This document shows positions 37,025-50,100 of a stretch of 64,000 nt of DNA, in pieces; position 1 is the stretch's first letter, and each line of letters starts with the position of its first letter. The notes below the pieces were generated by a model. The model was not told the origin of the DNA and did not search any database. It saw only the letters and a list, made by a program, of their open reading frames with translations. The position numbers were made by a program, and so were the translations under genes. Origin of the DNA: Euryodendron excelsum (taxonomy: Eukaryota; Streptophyta; Magnoliopsida; Ericales; Pentaphylacaceae); assembly GCA_033060915.1 (NCBI GenBank), contig CM065390.1, positions 14,669,501 to 14,733,500 of the forward strand, in the 5' to 3' direction.

Positions 37025-37266
37025 CCCCCACCTTCAGCAGGACCAATCTTCTGGGACAACTGAGCACGCCTATCACACCCAAGTGTGGGGAAATTTTAAG
37101 CAAATAGGCCGGCCAGGGAAATCTTAAGCAAATGTTAGCGAGTTTTCTTTTTTTTTTTTTTTACCATTGTTTCGTTTGTATCATAACACCTTAACATTTA
37201 GAAGAATATGTACAGTAGACCACATACGAGGAGCATGTATCACAAGTACTTCAACCAAAAAACACA

Positions 37267-37545
37267 GCCCTACCCCATAATGGAACCGCACACAACCCGA
37301 TCCCATATTAGGATTGCATCAGACCATCACGCTTCACAGCCAGCGTCCACAGCAGCCCATTATTCCCAAAACATTATAGTTGCTTTTGATTCCAAATGAT
37401 ATGAACTTATAGACAAATACGCCAAAAGACCCCAGGTCTAATCTAATTTGTCAGATCAAAGTTCTTAATACAATTCGCAAAGGGTTGCGGCCCCACCCTA
37501 TAACAGGACCATACGCAACCCCATGCCATACTAGGGTTGCATCAG
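37267..37545. repeat. Pair of 57-bp direct repeats, 222 bp apart
   Basis: The segments 37267-37323 and 37489-37545 share the frame gccc(t/c)accc, ggacc/ggaacc, caacccga/caacccca, ccatat/ccatac and ggttgcatcaga. They may be parts of a larger TE whose limits I cannot see. Confidence 0.6.
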
Positions 37546-38102
37546 AGTGTATTCACTCCTCGCCACAGTCTAGCAAATATAAGCGGTCTAAATGGAAACT
37601 CCACCCAGTTGGAGGACATTTAATGAAACCCTTTTTCCAACCGTCTGAAAGCTAGAATTTTGCTTTAACCAATTTTTAACAAAACAAGGCAACCAATACT
37701 GGCCTATGTACTGCATTTTTTCAAGGCCTGTGTAAACCACATAGACATACTAGATCTAACTACCATATAGAGCCAGGCAGATACTAACCTCAGATTGGTA
37801 AAGAATCACGACTCGCTTACTTGAACTTATATTTCTAGTGAAGGTTTGTGATCATATTCACCAACATCGAACAAATTCCAAAACAGAATGACAGAAAGTT
37901 CGCCCCCTGCCGGCTTCAACCTGAACACTAGGATTCCTTCCTTCAGCTCCTGAAACAGTGGACAGTGGCTGCAACAAACAGTTAACAAACTAATCCTTAC
38001 ACCAAGAGGGTCTGGAGAAGTAGAAATATTTCCTCATTTGGTGAACCTATGTACATTGCCAAGAAGCTGAGGCACAGTTTCGTTTTGAACAAGAAGCGAC
38101 AG

Positions 38103-41100
38103 TTACAACCCATATAGTCTGTTGTATACATTGCCTGTGCTGGGCATCTGCAACATTAAATCCCCAGACCCAGGTAAGAACTTGTTGAATCCAAATCTCT
38201 CGTTTCTATGAATTTCAGCCATGCCTACTTCATTCCTGAGTCGAACTTCATCCACTCCAGGCCGATAGCCATTTGAAATGTGTCCATTTCCATATTTCTG
38301 CTGTGCCAACTGTGTAAAAAGAGATGGACTATAGGTCTGATGTTGATCCATATACTTCGAAGAAATACCAAAAGTATCACCCTTGTAAGAAAACCCATCC
38401 CCAATGTGACCAGAAAATCTCAGTTCCTGTCTCGGTTCCTGATGTGTAGATGGAGTCTCTTGCATGAAGATTGGAGGAAATTTTGGGTCCTGATGCGCAG
38501 ATGCAGATTGTTGCATCAAGAGCCAACGTCTTGCCTCATCTTCATAGGCGGTAGGTTGTGGAGTAGAAGTTGGCCTCATTTCTGAGCCTGTGTTTTTCAA
38601 CACATTTGCTGCATTACCACTACCGACAACCAATATGGCAGGATCAATAAAATCAAAATCACTAGTGTTGTTAATATTTCCTGCTGCTGGTGCACAATAC
38701 TGATTGTTTGGCAAGGAAGACGTCTTAACCAAATGACTCCCTGAACGCAAAGGAAGCAAAGAAGAAGAGAGGCTTAGTTGTGCAAACAAAGACAACTCAT
38801 CATGTAATCGCCTGAGAGAGAGAAAGAGAAGCATACCAGAGGTTGCACTAAGAACGTGGTTTGTTCTCTCAAATGCAGAAAACCCAGGAGGCGGTTCCCT
38901 GAATGGCACTGAAAATCCTGGTGGGGTCAAACTTTGAGCCCTGGACACTATTAATAGGACGTTGGAATAAGTAAAAGCCAATCATATTACAAAGAGTTTG
39001 ACATTTAGTAGGAATATAATCCAAAAGGACAACCTTCACTTTAAATGCTAAAGAAGTTCCACAAAACCATGATCAGGACATCAACTACATACCTTCTAAT
39101 AAGCAAGGTCTCATAAATGAACACTCAAATCTGAACTAAGTTGATTTCTCGCATCTAAAAGACTAGGCTAAACAACGAAATACCTAAATTTCAATTTCAT
39201 AAATTATTAGGATGGCCATGAGATTTCTAACCACCTAATCATAATATTCTTTCAATGATGGGAACTTTTTGGATAAAAATGTATGAGACGCTAGTAAGGC
39301 CCAAGGCAGAGACATTAGCAGGATGGTTTTTGCCAAATAGCATCATGGAATCCATCAAAAACAAAGTTTGTAATGGAAGCACACTGACTGGACCATGAAG
39401 TGCCAAAGAAGCACACTGACTTGAAGAATGCAAAGAGAATAACACTGCTGAAAACATAAAACTAGAAACATGAAGCAGAAGATTCTCTAGAGTGGAAAAC
39501 ACATGCTGTCAAACGCTTCAAAGCTAGAGTGAGTAGGAAGCATCCATATAGCCTTATACACGTGCATGAGCTTCATGCAAACACACACACTGGCACGCAC
39601 ACCCATGGCATAAATATTATGTACACACTTATGTAGAAATGTTGCGAACAAAAAGGCGTAATGTAAACACGTGCTATAAATAATATTATCTGAGTAGCCA
39701 GCTTTCCAAGAATTTGAAAATTTTTTTCTTTGATTTTATTTTTAGAATAACTGATTCAGCAAAACAAAGAACATGAGAGAGGGATATTAAAAAGGGAATA
39801 GCAGACTTTTTGTTTTGGCCCCAGGGAAATAGGATATAATGGTACAGATCACATTACATTTCAACAAAGCACAAGTTTTATGGTTTTCTCTAGTCAGCTT
39901 TCATAACCTAGGAAACCCAATTTATTAGATTGAGGGTTGTACTCCCCTCTAATTCTCGAATTCAAGGTTTCATGCAAAATCCATTTAGACTTCATGAGTT
40001 TGACCTTTCAAACCTGTTGGAAATTGTGGTATGCTCTAATACCACTTTGTAGGAAATTTGTGGTGGGCTAGTAAAATAACAACACAACAGAACTGGAGAT
40101 GCACGGCTCTAGGAGCTGTACAGAGCTCCTTAGCTCACAAATAGAAGCACTTACTTGGAGATTCCAATAATATCGCTTCTTTCTCCATACCAGATCCTTA
40201 GATTACATGGGTATATATATAGGACTTCATTTACAAGTACCTAACCATGTATATGTACCAAAACACTTAATACATATATGACCTTTCACCTAAATACAAG
40301 AATACTTCCTTAAATGCATGTATCATGTGTGCGTGTTTCTCTAGAAACACCTAAAAACAAGTTTACTTTAGTACACCCCCTCCTAAACTTTGACATTCTC
40401 AAGTCACCCCAAAATTATCTTGAATTTCCTGCCGCCAATTCTTGATCACTTGAAACTTTTTAACTCTTATCCTCTCATGGAGGTCTTGTTTCTCACCCTA
40501 TCATTTTGGGATTTTCTTTCCACACTCTCTTGCTTAGGGCTTTCTTAATTCCTCGTTCTTGGAGGATTCTCTCTTTTTCTTCAACTTTGCCGCATCTTCT
40601 TCAGCCTTCATTTTTCTATTACAATCGACTTTCATCCTTTTTCCGTGATCCTTCATAACAAATCATGTCCTGAGAATTCTTCCCAGTTGTCACTTGCCCT
40701 CTCAACCTTGAAATTTTTCTAGGTTCGCCTTCACCCATTTTCTTTGGATTTCACTCACTTTCGGCGAAGCACATCCTAGCTTCCTAAGTTCTTTTATGCT
40801 GTTTTGGCATTTCCTTTTCTCAATCTTGGTTAGCACTTCATAGCTACCAAGTCAATCTCTTGATGGGAAGAAAAAGACTTTGATTTTCGGATCATGGTAA
40901 CATTTCTGCACAAAAAATTCACTAGCTTCAACTAAATATTCTAGAGGCTTCAAAATTTCTGGGGTAAGAAGGTAACCACAACTTTGATGTGGTTCTCTCA
41001 CAATCTCGGTGCTCTCTCAAGAGCTTCTGGCTCTGATATGGTGACTCTCACGACCAACCTGGCTCTAATATGATAAATCCAAAGAGCTTATGGCTCTGAT

Positions 41101-44100
41101 ACCATAGTCGAAATTTCTGCTATGCTCTAATACCACTTTGTGGGAAATTTGTACTGGGCTAATAAACTTAACAACACTAGAGAACTGGAGATGTACGGCT
41201 CTAGGAGCAGTACAAAGCTCCTTAGATCACAAACGGAGGAGCTTTGATCATAAACAGAAGCACTTACACAGAGATTCCAATAATATTTCAATCACTTCTG
41301 TTTCATTTCTTTTCTCCTTACTAGATCATTAGATTACACAGGTATAAATATAGGACTTCATTGACATCTAACTAGCCATGTAAATGTACCAAAACTCTTA
41401 ATACATATATGACCTTTCAGCTACATACAGGAACACTTCCTTACATGCATGCATCATGAGTGTGAATGTGTTTCTCTAGAAACACCTAAAAATAAGTTTA
41501 ATTTGACTGGTCTGGGTGGTAATTCGTTTTAATTTATATCCTAAATTACTCCACCTTGATGAGAAATTCTCTCAAGTCATCTGTAGGAACTCATTCAGCT
41601 AAAGAGGTTGCAACCCCCAAGAAGATTGGATGAGGATGAGATGTAGAGTATTGTTCACTTAAATGAATGCTCAGAAGCAAATGCTTGAACATGCACACAT
41701 GCAACTAAAAGGCCACAAATCTCGTAAACAGAAAACCAACAAAAATCCACATCTCATAGCCTCCAACAAATAAACAGGCATTTCCAGCCCACTAGACTTA
41801 ACTTGGCACTTCCTTGCACCTTCATTGGAGTAACAGACTGAAGGATACTGAAAGAGCAAGAATGACAAAGAAATGGAAGTATCTCGAGCAAGAATGATAA
41901 AGAAATGGAAGTATCTCACAGAAGATCAATGTCACATGCAAGGACAGAAAGACTTCGCTATGGGTGAGACAAAAGTATCACGCTGAAAATCACATACTGT
42001 GCAAATAACAACTGACTAGAACTTAACAGCCAATTCTTCAAGCTTCTCAGCAAGCAATCAAAGTAGAGAACAGGACTGCCTGTGTTCTATTATTTATACA
42101 TATATACATATATTATTATCAAAAAAAATTTTTTTTTTTGTTTGGGTGGGGGGGGGGGCGCGGGAGGCGGGAAGGACACGAAGCTAAGCAAATCTATACG
42201 GACTATATTAAAGAGAGAATAATAGAAAATTTTACATGCTTTTTTACCTTTGAAGATGAAGCAAAATCTAAAACAGACAAAATTTGCATGTATTTGAAAA
42301 CAATAATTGCAATTCCCAAAGAATAATTACCATGATGCTGAGGCCCACACAAGTATTGCTCCTTGTTTTCCATGGAATCTGGAAGGAAAGAATATTTCTT
42401 TGACACCAGATCAATGTTACTGAAAGATGAGTCCAAATCAGTAGCTTGATTCACGTAATCATCTTCTTTTGCAAATGAGAACCTGGATTCGTCACTGTTA
42501 CGAAAATTCCTTGAACCATGCCTCCCACCAGTTCCGTCAAACAATTCAGCTAAACTGTGAGACGGGGTCAAAGAATCATCACATGAATCAAAATCCATTG
42601 ACAAGATATTTGAGATTATACTGCTTTCAACCACATCTAATGCAGAACTGTCATCATCATTGGTGATATTATCATCATCAAGCCTTCTTAAGCGTTCCAC
42701 TATTTCCTCATTGGAGAACAAGTTAGAAGATCTAAAATTCCTATCTGATTCAGTAGAACTTTGGAATTTCCTCTTGTCGTATCCATCCATCAATACTGAA
42801 TTTACACTTGTAAATGGTATAGAGGCTTCATCAACATGATTATATACCATACTATGTCCCACATTGAAGTCACTTAAAGTACAAGTTTCTTTACGCTGCT
42901 GAGCATGACCATTAAAATGGTCAGAAATCCAAATAGGATAAGAAGGATGCACAGATGACCTCTGACATAAGCTGTCAGAACCGTTCGATCTCTGATCATC
43001 AAAAGATAGTAAATCTTCTCTCACAACACTGCATGGACCAGGCAATACATGACTTCCAGAATCAGACATCAAACAAGATTGTCCTTTTACAATGCATGAG
43101 TCAATAGGTGTAAAATCAGCTCTCCCCAGCACTGAAAAATCTGAAGGTTCTCTAAATGGTTTGATTGAATATTCTAGACAATCCTTATCCCTTGGCACTC
43201 CAGTGGACAGATGACTAGAAGATGAAACCTTACATAGCATAGAATTAGAGTATTCAGTCTCAAGATGATTGTCTTTATCAATGTTTACTGACGAGAAGTC
43301 CGAGCATAACTTTAAAATCTTCCTATCTTCAGCAGCATTCCCATCTTTCTCTGGACCAGAACTAGACTGTCCGATAATATCTACAAAAGTTTTGTTAGGT
43401 GTTTTCATGTGTCCATCCTTATCTTTAGATGAAGGTGAACAAGTCAAGTGACTGATGGAAGTTATTGTAGCATGAGCTGTGTCCTGGACAACCATAGAAA
43501 ACAAAACTGATTAGGCTGTGCATAACACTCGTATTCAATCAGTTTTCAAAGCTCCTCCAATTTTTATATTCATAAAACTATCCTTTTTTCTATCCCAAAA
43601 TTAAAATGTAGTTCATTCTTTACATGGCATGGAAAATATGTCTTGCACTACAGAATGTAAGTAGGCATCAAGCCTTACTTTTTGGGCACTTTGGGCAATA
43701 GCTTTGTCAGTAGCAATGCTACTGCTATTGAATGGATCACCAAGTGGGGGTGGCAACACATTCCCTGAGCGCCATTGCATATTATGTGTAGCACCCACAA
43801 TTTGGTGAACTCTATTCCTGTAAAACCACAATGCAAGTCAAACTAACCATACAGTAAGGTTAGCGCCAAAGAACATTGAAAGAAAACAGACAACCAGAGA
43901 ACAGTCTGAAGAGTCTGAACCAAAGCAAGATTTGAAGCTGGAAAAAAAGAGTATAAATTCCTACAAGAGTACTGAAAAAGGGAAGGAACCAAACCAGTCA
44001 AAAGGAACCTGATAAAAAATTGTTATGCAAACAATTTAAAATCCCAGTTAAAATTATTCACAATTACAAACTTTGCCTCAAACCTTTTCCGTTTTTCAGA

Positions 44101-47100
44101 TAACAAAATTTGCTCGCAAGTGAAACAAAATAGATGCTTGTTCTACATTGCAAAGACATGATGAAAGCAAGCTTAAAATCCAATAGTTTCAGAGTGAATT
44201 AACAAAGCAAATATATAGACACACATATTGACAACTACAAAGAATCACATAATTTGCGGTATACACATTCATTTACACAGACAAACTCTAGAAAAATGTA
44301 TAAGAAGAGATAATACAAGGAAAAAAGAATATTGTGGTAAAAAACTGCTATAGAAACAACCATATTCAAATGGGGGAGTCAACTGCTCATAATAACTATA
44401 GGCTAAGGAGCACGTGCACTTTTAAGAAGATGCCATATTCGTGTCGGATACTTAGATGACACAAATGTGTCATTATTTACATGCATCCAAATGTGTCATT
44501 ATTTTCTTAATATTTTTATAATTGGACACATTTTGGACACTTAGCTGACACAAACGTCTATTACTTAGACACTCATGAAAGACGTTACAAATTTGAAAAA
44601 ATAACTTGAGATCCAATTATTAAAAAAAATAATATTAGTTTATACCTAATTTGACATTTAAGCTATAGAATGCATTGTTATTAGTTTTAATTAGCGTTAT
44701 CTTGCAATTTTTTCATTATCTTTGAGTAAAACATTCCAATATATGACACATAAAAAAATACATAGGATATCTTATAATATTTTTGCCTTTTCCCTACCAT
44801 GTCATGTCCTGCATTTTTTTAAATTGTTGTCACTGTGTTTGTGTCATGTGTCCATGTCCATACTTCCTACACTACAGGTGTCGAATAAATTATCAAATAC
44901 TGGACTCTTCTATGTCCCCCACTCCAGTGCAAGGAACAAAATTTTCATCTCTTCATCGAAACGGCCAAAATTTTCGTTTCCTAAGAGACCAAAACAAAAC
45001 ATTAGTAGAACAATGAAAATCTAGTGTTTCCATTTGGAACACATTGGAACATAGCAAAATGCAATACACTACAATATGTCAAACCAATAAGTTATGTCGA
45101 CATGGATTTAGAACTTCTCATAAATGCTGCATAATTTTTATTGAGAAAACATACAAAAGTTGTATTTTACTATAATAATATTTGTCACTTCTGAAGTGTT
45201 TTCGAAACATTTTTGAAACATTTCTAAAAAATTTATAAAACATTTCTGTTTATGTGCTAATCGAAACAACATGCTGAAACAAAATTTTCATCCATGCCCC
45301 AGTGTACCTATGTCTAGACCCATAGCCAAATTAGACATTTGGATTCCCTAATTATTAACAATGTTTGAAGAAGAAAAAGCTCACATTTGATAGTAAAGAA
45401 ATTTTCTAGCCTCTCAAATGGATGGGAGATACAAATCCCCATTTTCCCGTAATTCACATTTAATCTTAAGTACATTTCGACTGCTGCATAACAACATCTT
45501 ATGATATTGTACAATACACGATATATTTAAATATTCAGGTTATGTCCATCCATCTTTCTGATACATATCCCTATATCTAAAGATTAAAGGTTTAGAGAGG
45601 GAAGTCTGACGCTTGAACACATACCCATACCTAATACTCATCTCATACATGAGTCCATGTAACATAGATTAGTATTTATATAATTTAAATCTCTCAAATT
45701 GGCACAGAGGACATTTTGCTGACAGCCTCATAAAAAACTTCAATAAGATTATTCAAGAGAAGCAGACAGCAATACATGCAGCCCCTTTCTACATCATTGT
45801 GAAGTCTTGTAAACCTTTCAAAAAAGTGTTTAATACATATGCTAGACTTCAGCAAATTGAGAATTCAGCTTCCTAGAGAACAAATTACCAACTTCCAAAA
45901 TAACAGATTCCCAAGTAGTGAGATTTTGACAGAGCTTACTGCAAATCCACATCAATCACTGCTAAAGTAAAGTGGGTCATAAAAGCAGTGACTTGGCAGT
46001 TTGTTCAGTTTCTCCACTAGCAAGAGAAGCTAAATTTCAAAGATAATATTATATACCTATTCCTCAAAAAATTTTGACCTCAAAATCACATAAGAGACTT
46101 CAGTGCATTTCAACATTACAATAACCCAGACAGGTTTTCCAAGCAAGTGGGAAGATATTCAAGAAAAAAGTAACTTCTGCATGTAATACCTGGTATGAAC
46201 TGCAGCTTCTTCATCTTTACTGAAACTATCTTCTTCAGCACCAATGCAATGTAAATATAAACAAGCAGGATTGGTGCAAGGCTGGACCAACATTAACATC
46301 ATTCTCAGTAGAAATACCCCACTCCAAATGCCCCCACAGCATACAGAAAAGGAAATTTGACATAACCAATACACCCCATTACAAAGTAACTTATATTCAT
46401 ACCACGTTTCTCAACCACGCATGGCAGTACTTCGCGGTTCCAAATGATGCTCTGCAAAACCAAATCTCCAATGGTATCCAAATAACAACTAACAGATAGC
46501 ATGTTCAAGCTATTAAATGGGAAAAAAAGGAAGTGTCCTTACCTTAAAAACCTACCTTCCAGGACAAAACCATGTACTGATTGAATACACCGAATGGCTT
46601 CCTCCTCTTTTGAGTAAGTAATATATCTGGGGGAAAAATCACAAAGGTATCACAACAATTATTGACAAAACAAATACAAAGTATATGTATATAATCTTGT
46701 AACAAATTCCATAGATCCAATTCTGAAACTACTTATAAGCACTCATGTACATTACAACACAATCATGGTGGTCACAATAGTAGTTCAGATTGTATACTCC
46801 CACAGATCTGCTACCAACAGGACACTATCAATCACCTTCAACTTTAACTTCACAGGATCTAGTATACGATCAATAGAATCTTCTATCAGAGAGCAAGGTT
46901 GTCAAAATTGGGATCCTACCTTGGATCGTTTTGGGGGTCTTCTGGATCGGATCGAGGATCGTAAGATCCTACCAAAAAGGAATAAAAGGCTAAATTTTTT
47001 TTGTATTTTATGATGATTACTTCAAAATGTATAGAAAATGAGCCTATATTATATAAAAAGAATTAAAAATATCATGACGAACAAAACGAATCACATAAAC

Positions 47101-50100
47101 CAATGGTTGACATTGATGATAACTTGCAATGCAATGCCCAAAATAAAGCTTGCACTCTGCAAGTCTGCAGACTGTAGTAGCAAAGTTTCAAAAGTGTCAA
47201 ATGTCAACACATAACCTTCAGAATATGCTCAAAAACAATAAAGAAAAGAAGCAGCAAAGAAGGAAAAGGAGGAGGAAGAGAAGAAACAGCAGAGAAAAAA
47301 TGCAGCCAAACAGAGCAGCAGCAACAAAATAGAAGAAAAAGAAAAAAAAAGGAGAAGAAGAAGAAGAAGAGAACTGAAACACTGTAGTAAAGCAGCAACA
47401 GAGGAAGAAGAGAAGAAGAAGAAAAGAGAAGAGAAGAATGAAAAAAAAGGACATCACTGAAACAGAACAGTGCAGAAGAAGAAGAAGAAGAAAAAGAGGA
47501 GAGAAGAAGAACAAGAAAAGAAGGAGAAGAAGAGACAAATACCTGGACAGTGGAGAGGTCGACAATGGAGATGGAGACCTGGAGAGAAATTTGATTTTCT
47601 GCGCAGAACTTGTGCCCTTCGAGGCTTTGACGATTTGATTTTCTCTGTTGATTGATTGTTTTGTACATGGGTAGGGTTCGAAAGTTGGGCCACGGCAGCC
47701 AAAGAGATTTGAAAGCCCATATTTAAACACTAAAAGAGACAGAAACTGGATCACATAGGATCGCGATCTTACAATCCAAAACAATCCTAGCACGATCCTA
47801 GAACGATCCTAGCCCAAAACGACTTTACATGCTATCTGAATCGATCCAGCAAAATTGAGTCGTAGGATTGCATGATCCTACGATCCGGATCGCAATTTTG
47901 AAAACCATGTCAGAGAGTTCCGGAGGAATCATCATTTTTGCTTTTTTGTTCCTCAATCATTTTTGCTTTTTTTTCACTAGAAGTATCAGGCTATCGGGAG
48001 AAAAATATTTCAGAATTATGTCATTATCACCTAATTATGGAATAACAAAGTTTAAATTAGTGTCATTGCATACTAATTGTGCCACAACAAAATTCAAAAT
48101 AACATCAACTGAGGTTGCCATAATTGTTTTTCAATTGTTCGGCCACATTCTACTCTGGTTCTTGAGAGCCTACTGAAAGGCCTCTGTTTTTTTATAAGTA
48201 AATACTGTATAAAGAAAGACTACCAAAGAGGGGGCAAACCCTGAACAAAAGCATCTACAAAAAGCTTAAAACCTATAACCCTCATTGCCTATATATCTAC
48301 AGGCATATACAAATTCCCCAAGAAGTCCACAAAAGAAGGTAAGCAAAATAGAATAGATTGGGACATCCAAGAAAATAGGGAAACAAGAATAATTCCCTTG
48401 ACACTATGAAAAGAATGCTCCACTCCTTCAAAAGCTCTGCTATTTCTTTCCCGCCAAATATTCCACATAATGCAATGCGGGATGGCATTGCTGGATCTGG
48501 ATGACTGATCTACTAATATAATGATTTCTCCTATCGAATAAGCTGGAGTCTTGTACATGCCTCACACTGAAATACCACCACCTCTATCTTCCTACTTGAG
48601 GGATCCACAACCTGTTGGTCCCTCCAAGCTTATACTCTAGTCCCATATCTGGCGACCAGAAGGGACATTATGGATTACCTCAGTAACACTTTTTGCATGC
48701 ATGTCATGCATATAACAGTAAACAATTAGTCCAGCTATCTTTGTCACACCAGGTGGGTCAAAATCCAGCTGCTTTGGATGGTACAAAACAGTTTTGTCCA
48801 CTTACAAAACCCAAAAAAAGTAAAGGAAACAAGTTTAGTCCAATTTTGAAAACATTAGATGCAAGCAAATGAAATAATAAGAACATGTAAAGAAAATAAA
48901 TTTCTAAACAACAGTTAAATAAAGGAATATAATCATCCCAAAGACTACAGAAAATAATTGTTGTCTTATTCCTAAGCATTGTATCCTAACCAACAAGATA
49001 CCCTCTCAACAGCTAAAAGGAAAAACATGGGAAATGAACACCTGAAAGCAGTTGCATCAAGTACTTGCACACTTTGACATTGTAAAACACACTATCTGTA
49101 AAAGTGTAGGCCAACTACTAGCTAAATTGTGATCTAACTAAAAATACACTGTAATAACCTATCTTTGTTCTTTAGAGTGATTATAAGTGATGAAATTTTT
49201 TTTGAATGTAAACTGGAATAAACATTAAGCCCTCCTCAGAAGCATGAAGCAGAGACTGACATGAGTGGATCAAGGGCACATGCCTAAATGGGGAATCACT
49301 CCACGTTTAAAGGTGATTTGAAACCTCCAACCATATATAAAGAATTAGGATTCAGTGTACAATCAAATCATCAACTGCAGGTTTGGAGGCTATACAAAAC
49401 AAAACTTTGGGATGAATAAAATAATAGTGAGGAAATCATACATGACTAATACTTAAATCGAAACAGGTTGCTATTTAGGTTGAGAGTCAAAACTTACACA
49501 CTACAAGTGTCGTTAACAAATTGCTGAATAGTGCCACCCGCTGTCCGAGATAGGGAAACCTTTGAAACTTTTCCATATTGACCAAAATATTCCTTCCGCT
49601 GTAGGAGCTGCTCAAAACCACAACATATGTTGAGAGACTAGGAGAAAGAAAACGAATCTGAACTCAAGGTTTTCCCTAATGACTCGACACAATACAAGAA
49701 AACCGAGACGAAACAAGGGTAGAGAAGTTCCTCACATCTTCGTCAGCTAGACTAAGAGGAAGCCCAATTATGTATGCCATTTTCCGCTGGATCACTCTAA
49801 AACTACTTAGGTCCTTCCTTCCTTCAGGTTTTGTCGGCTTTGCCTTCTGTGGTTTATTTTTTCGATCTTTCTTTGTTACCACCGTCCTAATCAGAAGAAG
49901 TATTCACCGTTAGATTTTCAGTTTCCAATTCACTGGTAAAATAACTTGGTCACAAAAGAAGAGCAACCTTTCACAGTTTGCTTCCATCCCTACAATTTTT
50001 TCTTTGTCATAAGGCGTACGGCACGCAGGACATCGCCCCTCAGTCTTATCTTTCTCTGCCATGTCCATTAGGTAATGCCAACACCAAACACACACCTGTA

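Larger units (their letters stand above)
34119..38102. other. Intergenic gap between convergent AP2-like and NOT4-like genes
   Basis: The left part up to about 34450 is likely 3' UTR of the AP2-like gene, and the right part from about 37850 is likely 3' UTR of the NOT4-like gene. Between them are T-runs, a (TA)n microsatellite (35404-35436), a 21-bp triplet repeat and a pair of 57-bp direct repeats (listed separately). A 119-codon Lys-rich frame at 36123-36482 matches nothing I know and has no exon-like features. Confidence 0.6.
40015..41510 (-). mobile_element. Small non-autonomous LTR retrotransposon in a NOT4 intron
   Basis: Two diverged direct repeats, about 40015-40375 and 41105-41510, flank a 0.73-kb centre without gag or pol. 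The left copy begins TG and ends CA. Just inside the right copy, 41091-41104 read in reverse is tggtatcagagcca, the initiator-Met-tRNA primer-binding site, placed directly against the LTR. Just inside the left copy, 40376-40387 in reverse is a purine tract (tttaggaggggg). So the element lies on the minus strand, the same as its host gene. The size lies between TRIM and LARD elements. No 5-bp target duplication was found, and the LTRs are diverged, so the insertion is old. Confidence 0.85.

Noticed and set aside
38743..38834. Continuous reading of the last NOT4 exon as one 292-codon frame
   Set aside because: The stretch LFLSLRRLHDELSLFAQL is foreign to the family and is bounded by good donor (38836) and acceptor (38741) sites that keep phase, so it is a short open-frame intron.
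46431..46555. A missing NOT4 microexon between RRM and zinc finger
   Set aside because: Extending the exon to the GT at 46542 restores the frame and the EGRFLRASFGT sequence without a microexon.
47204..47793. Long overlapping open frames of 154 and 191 codons (minus) and Lys/Arg/Glu frames (plus)
   Set aside because: They come from a purine tract inside a hAT element. The translations are low-complexity Ser/Phe/Leu or Lys/Glu, with no domain.
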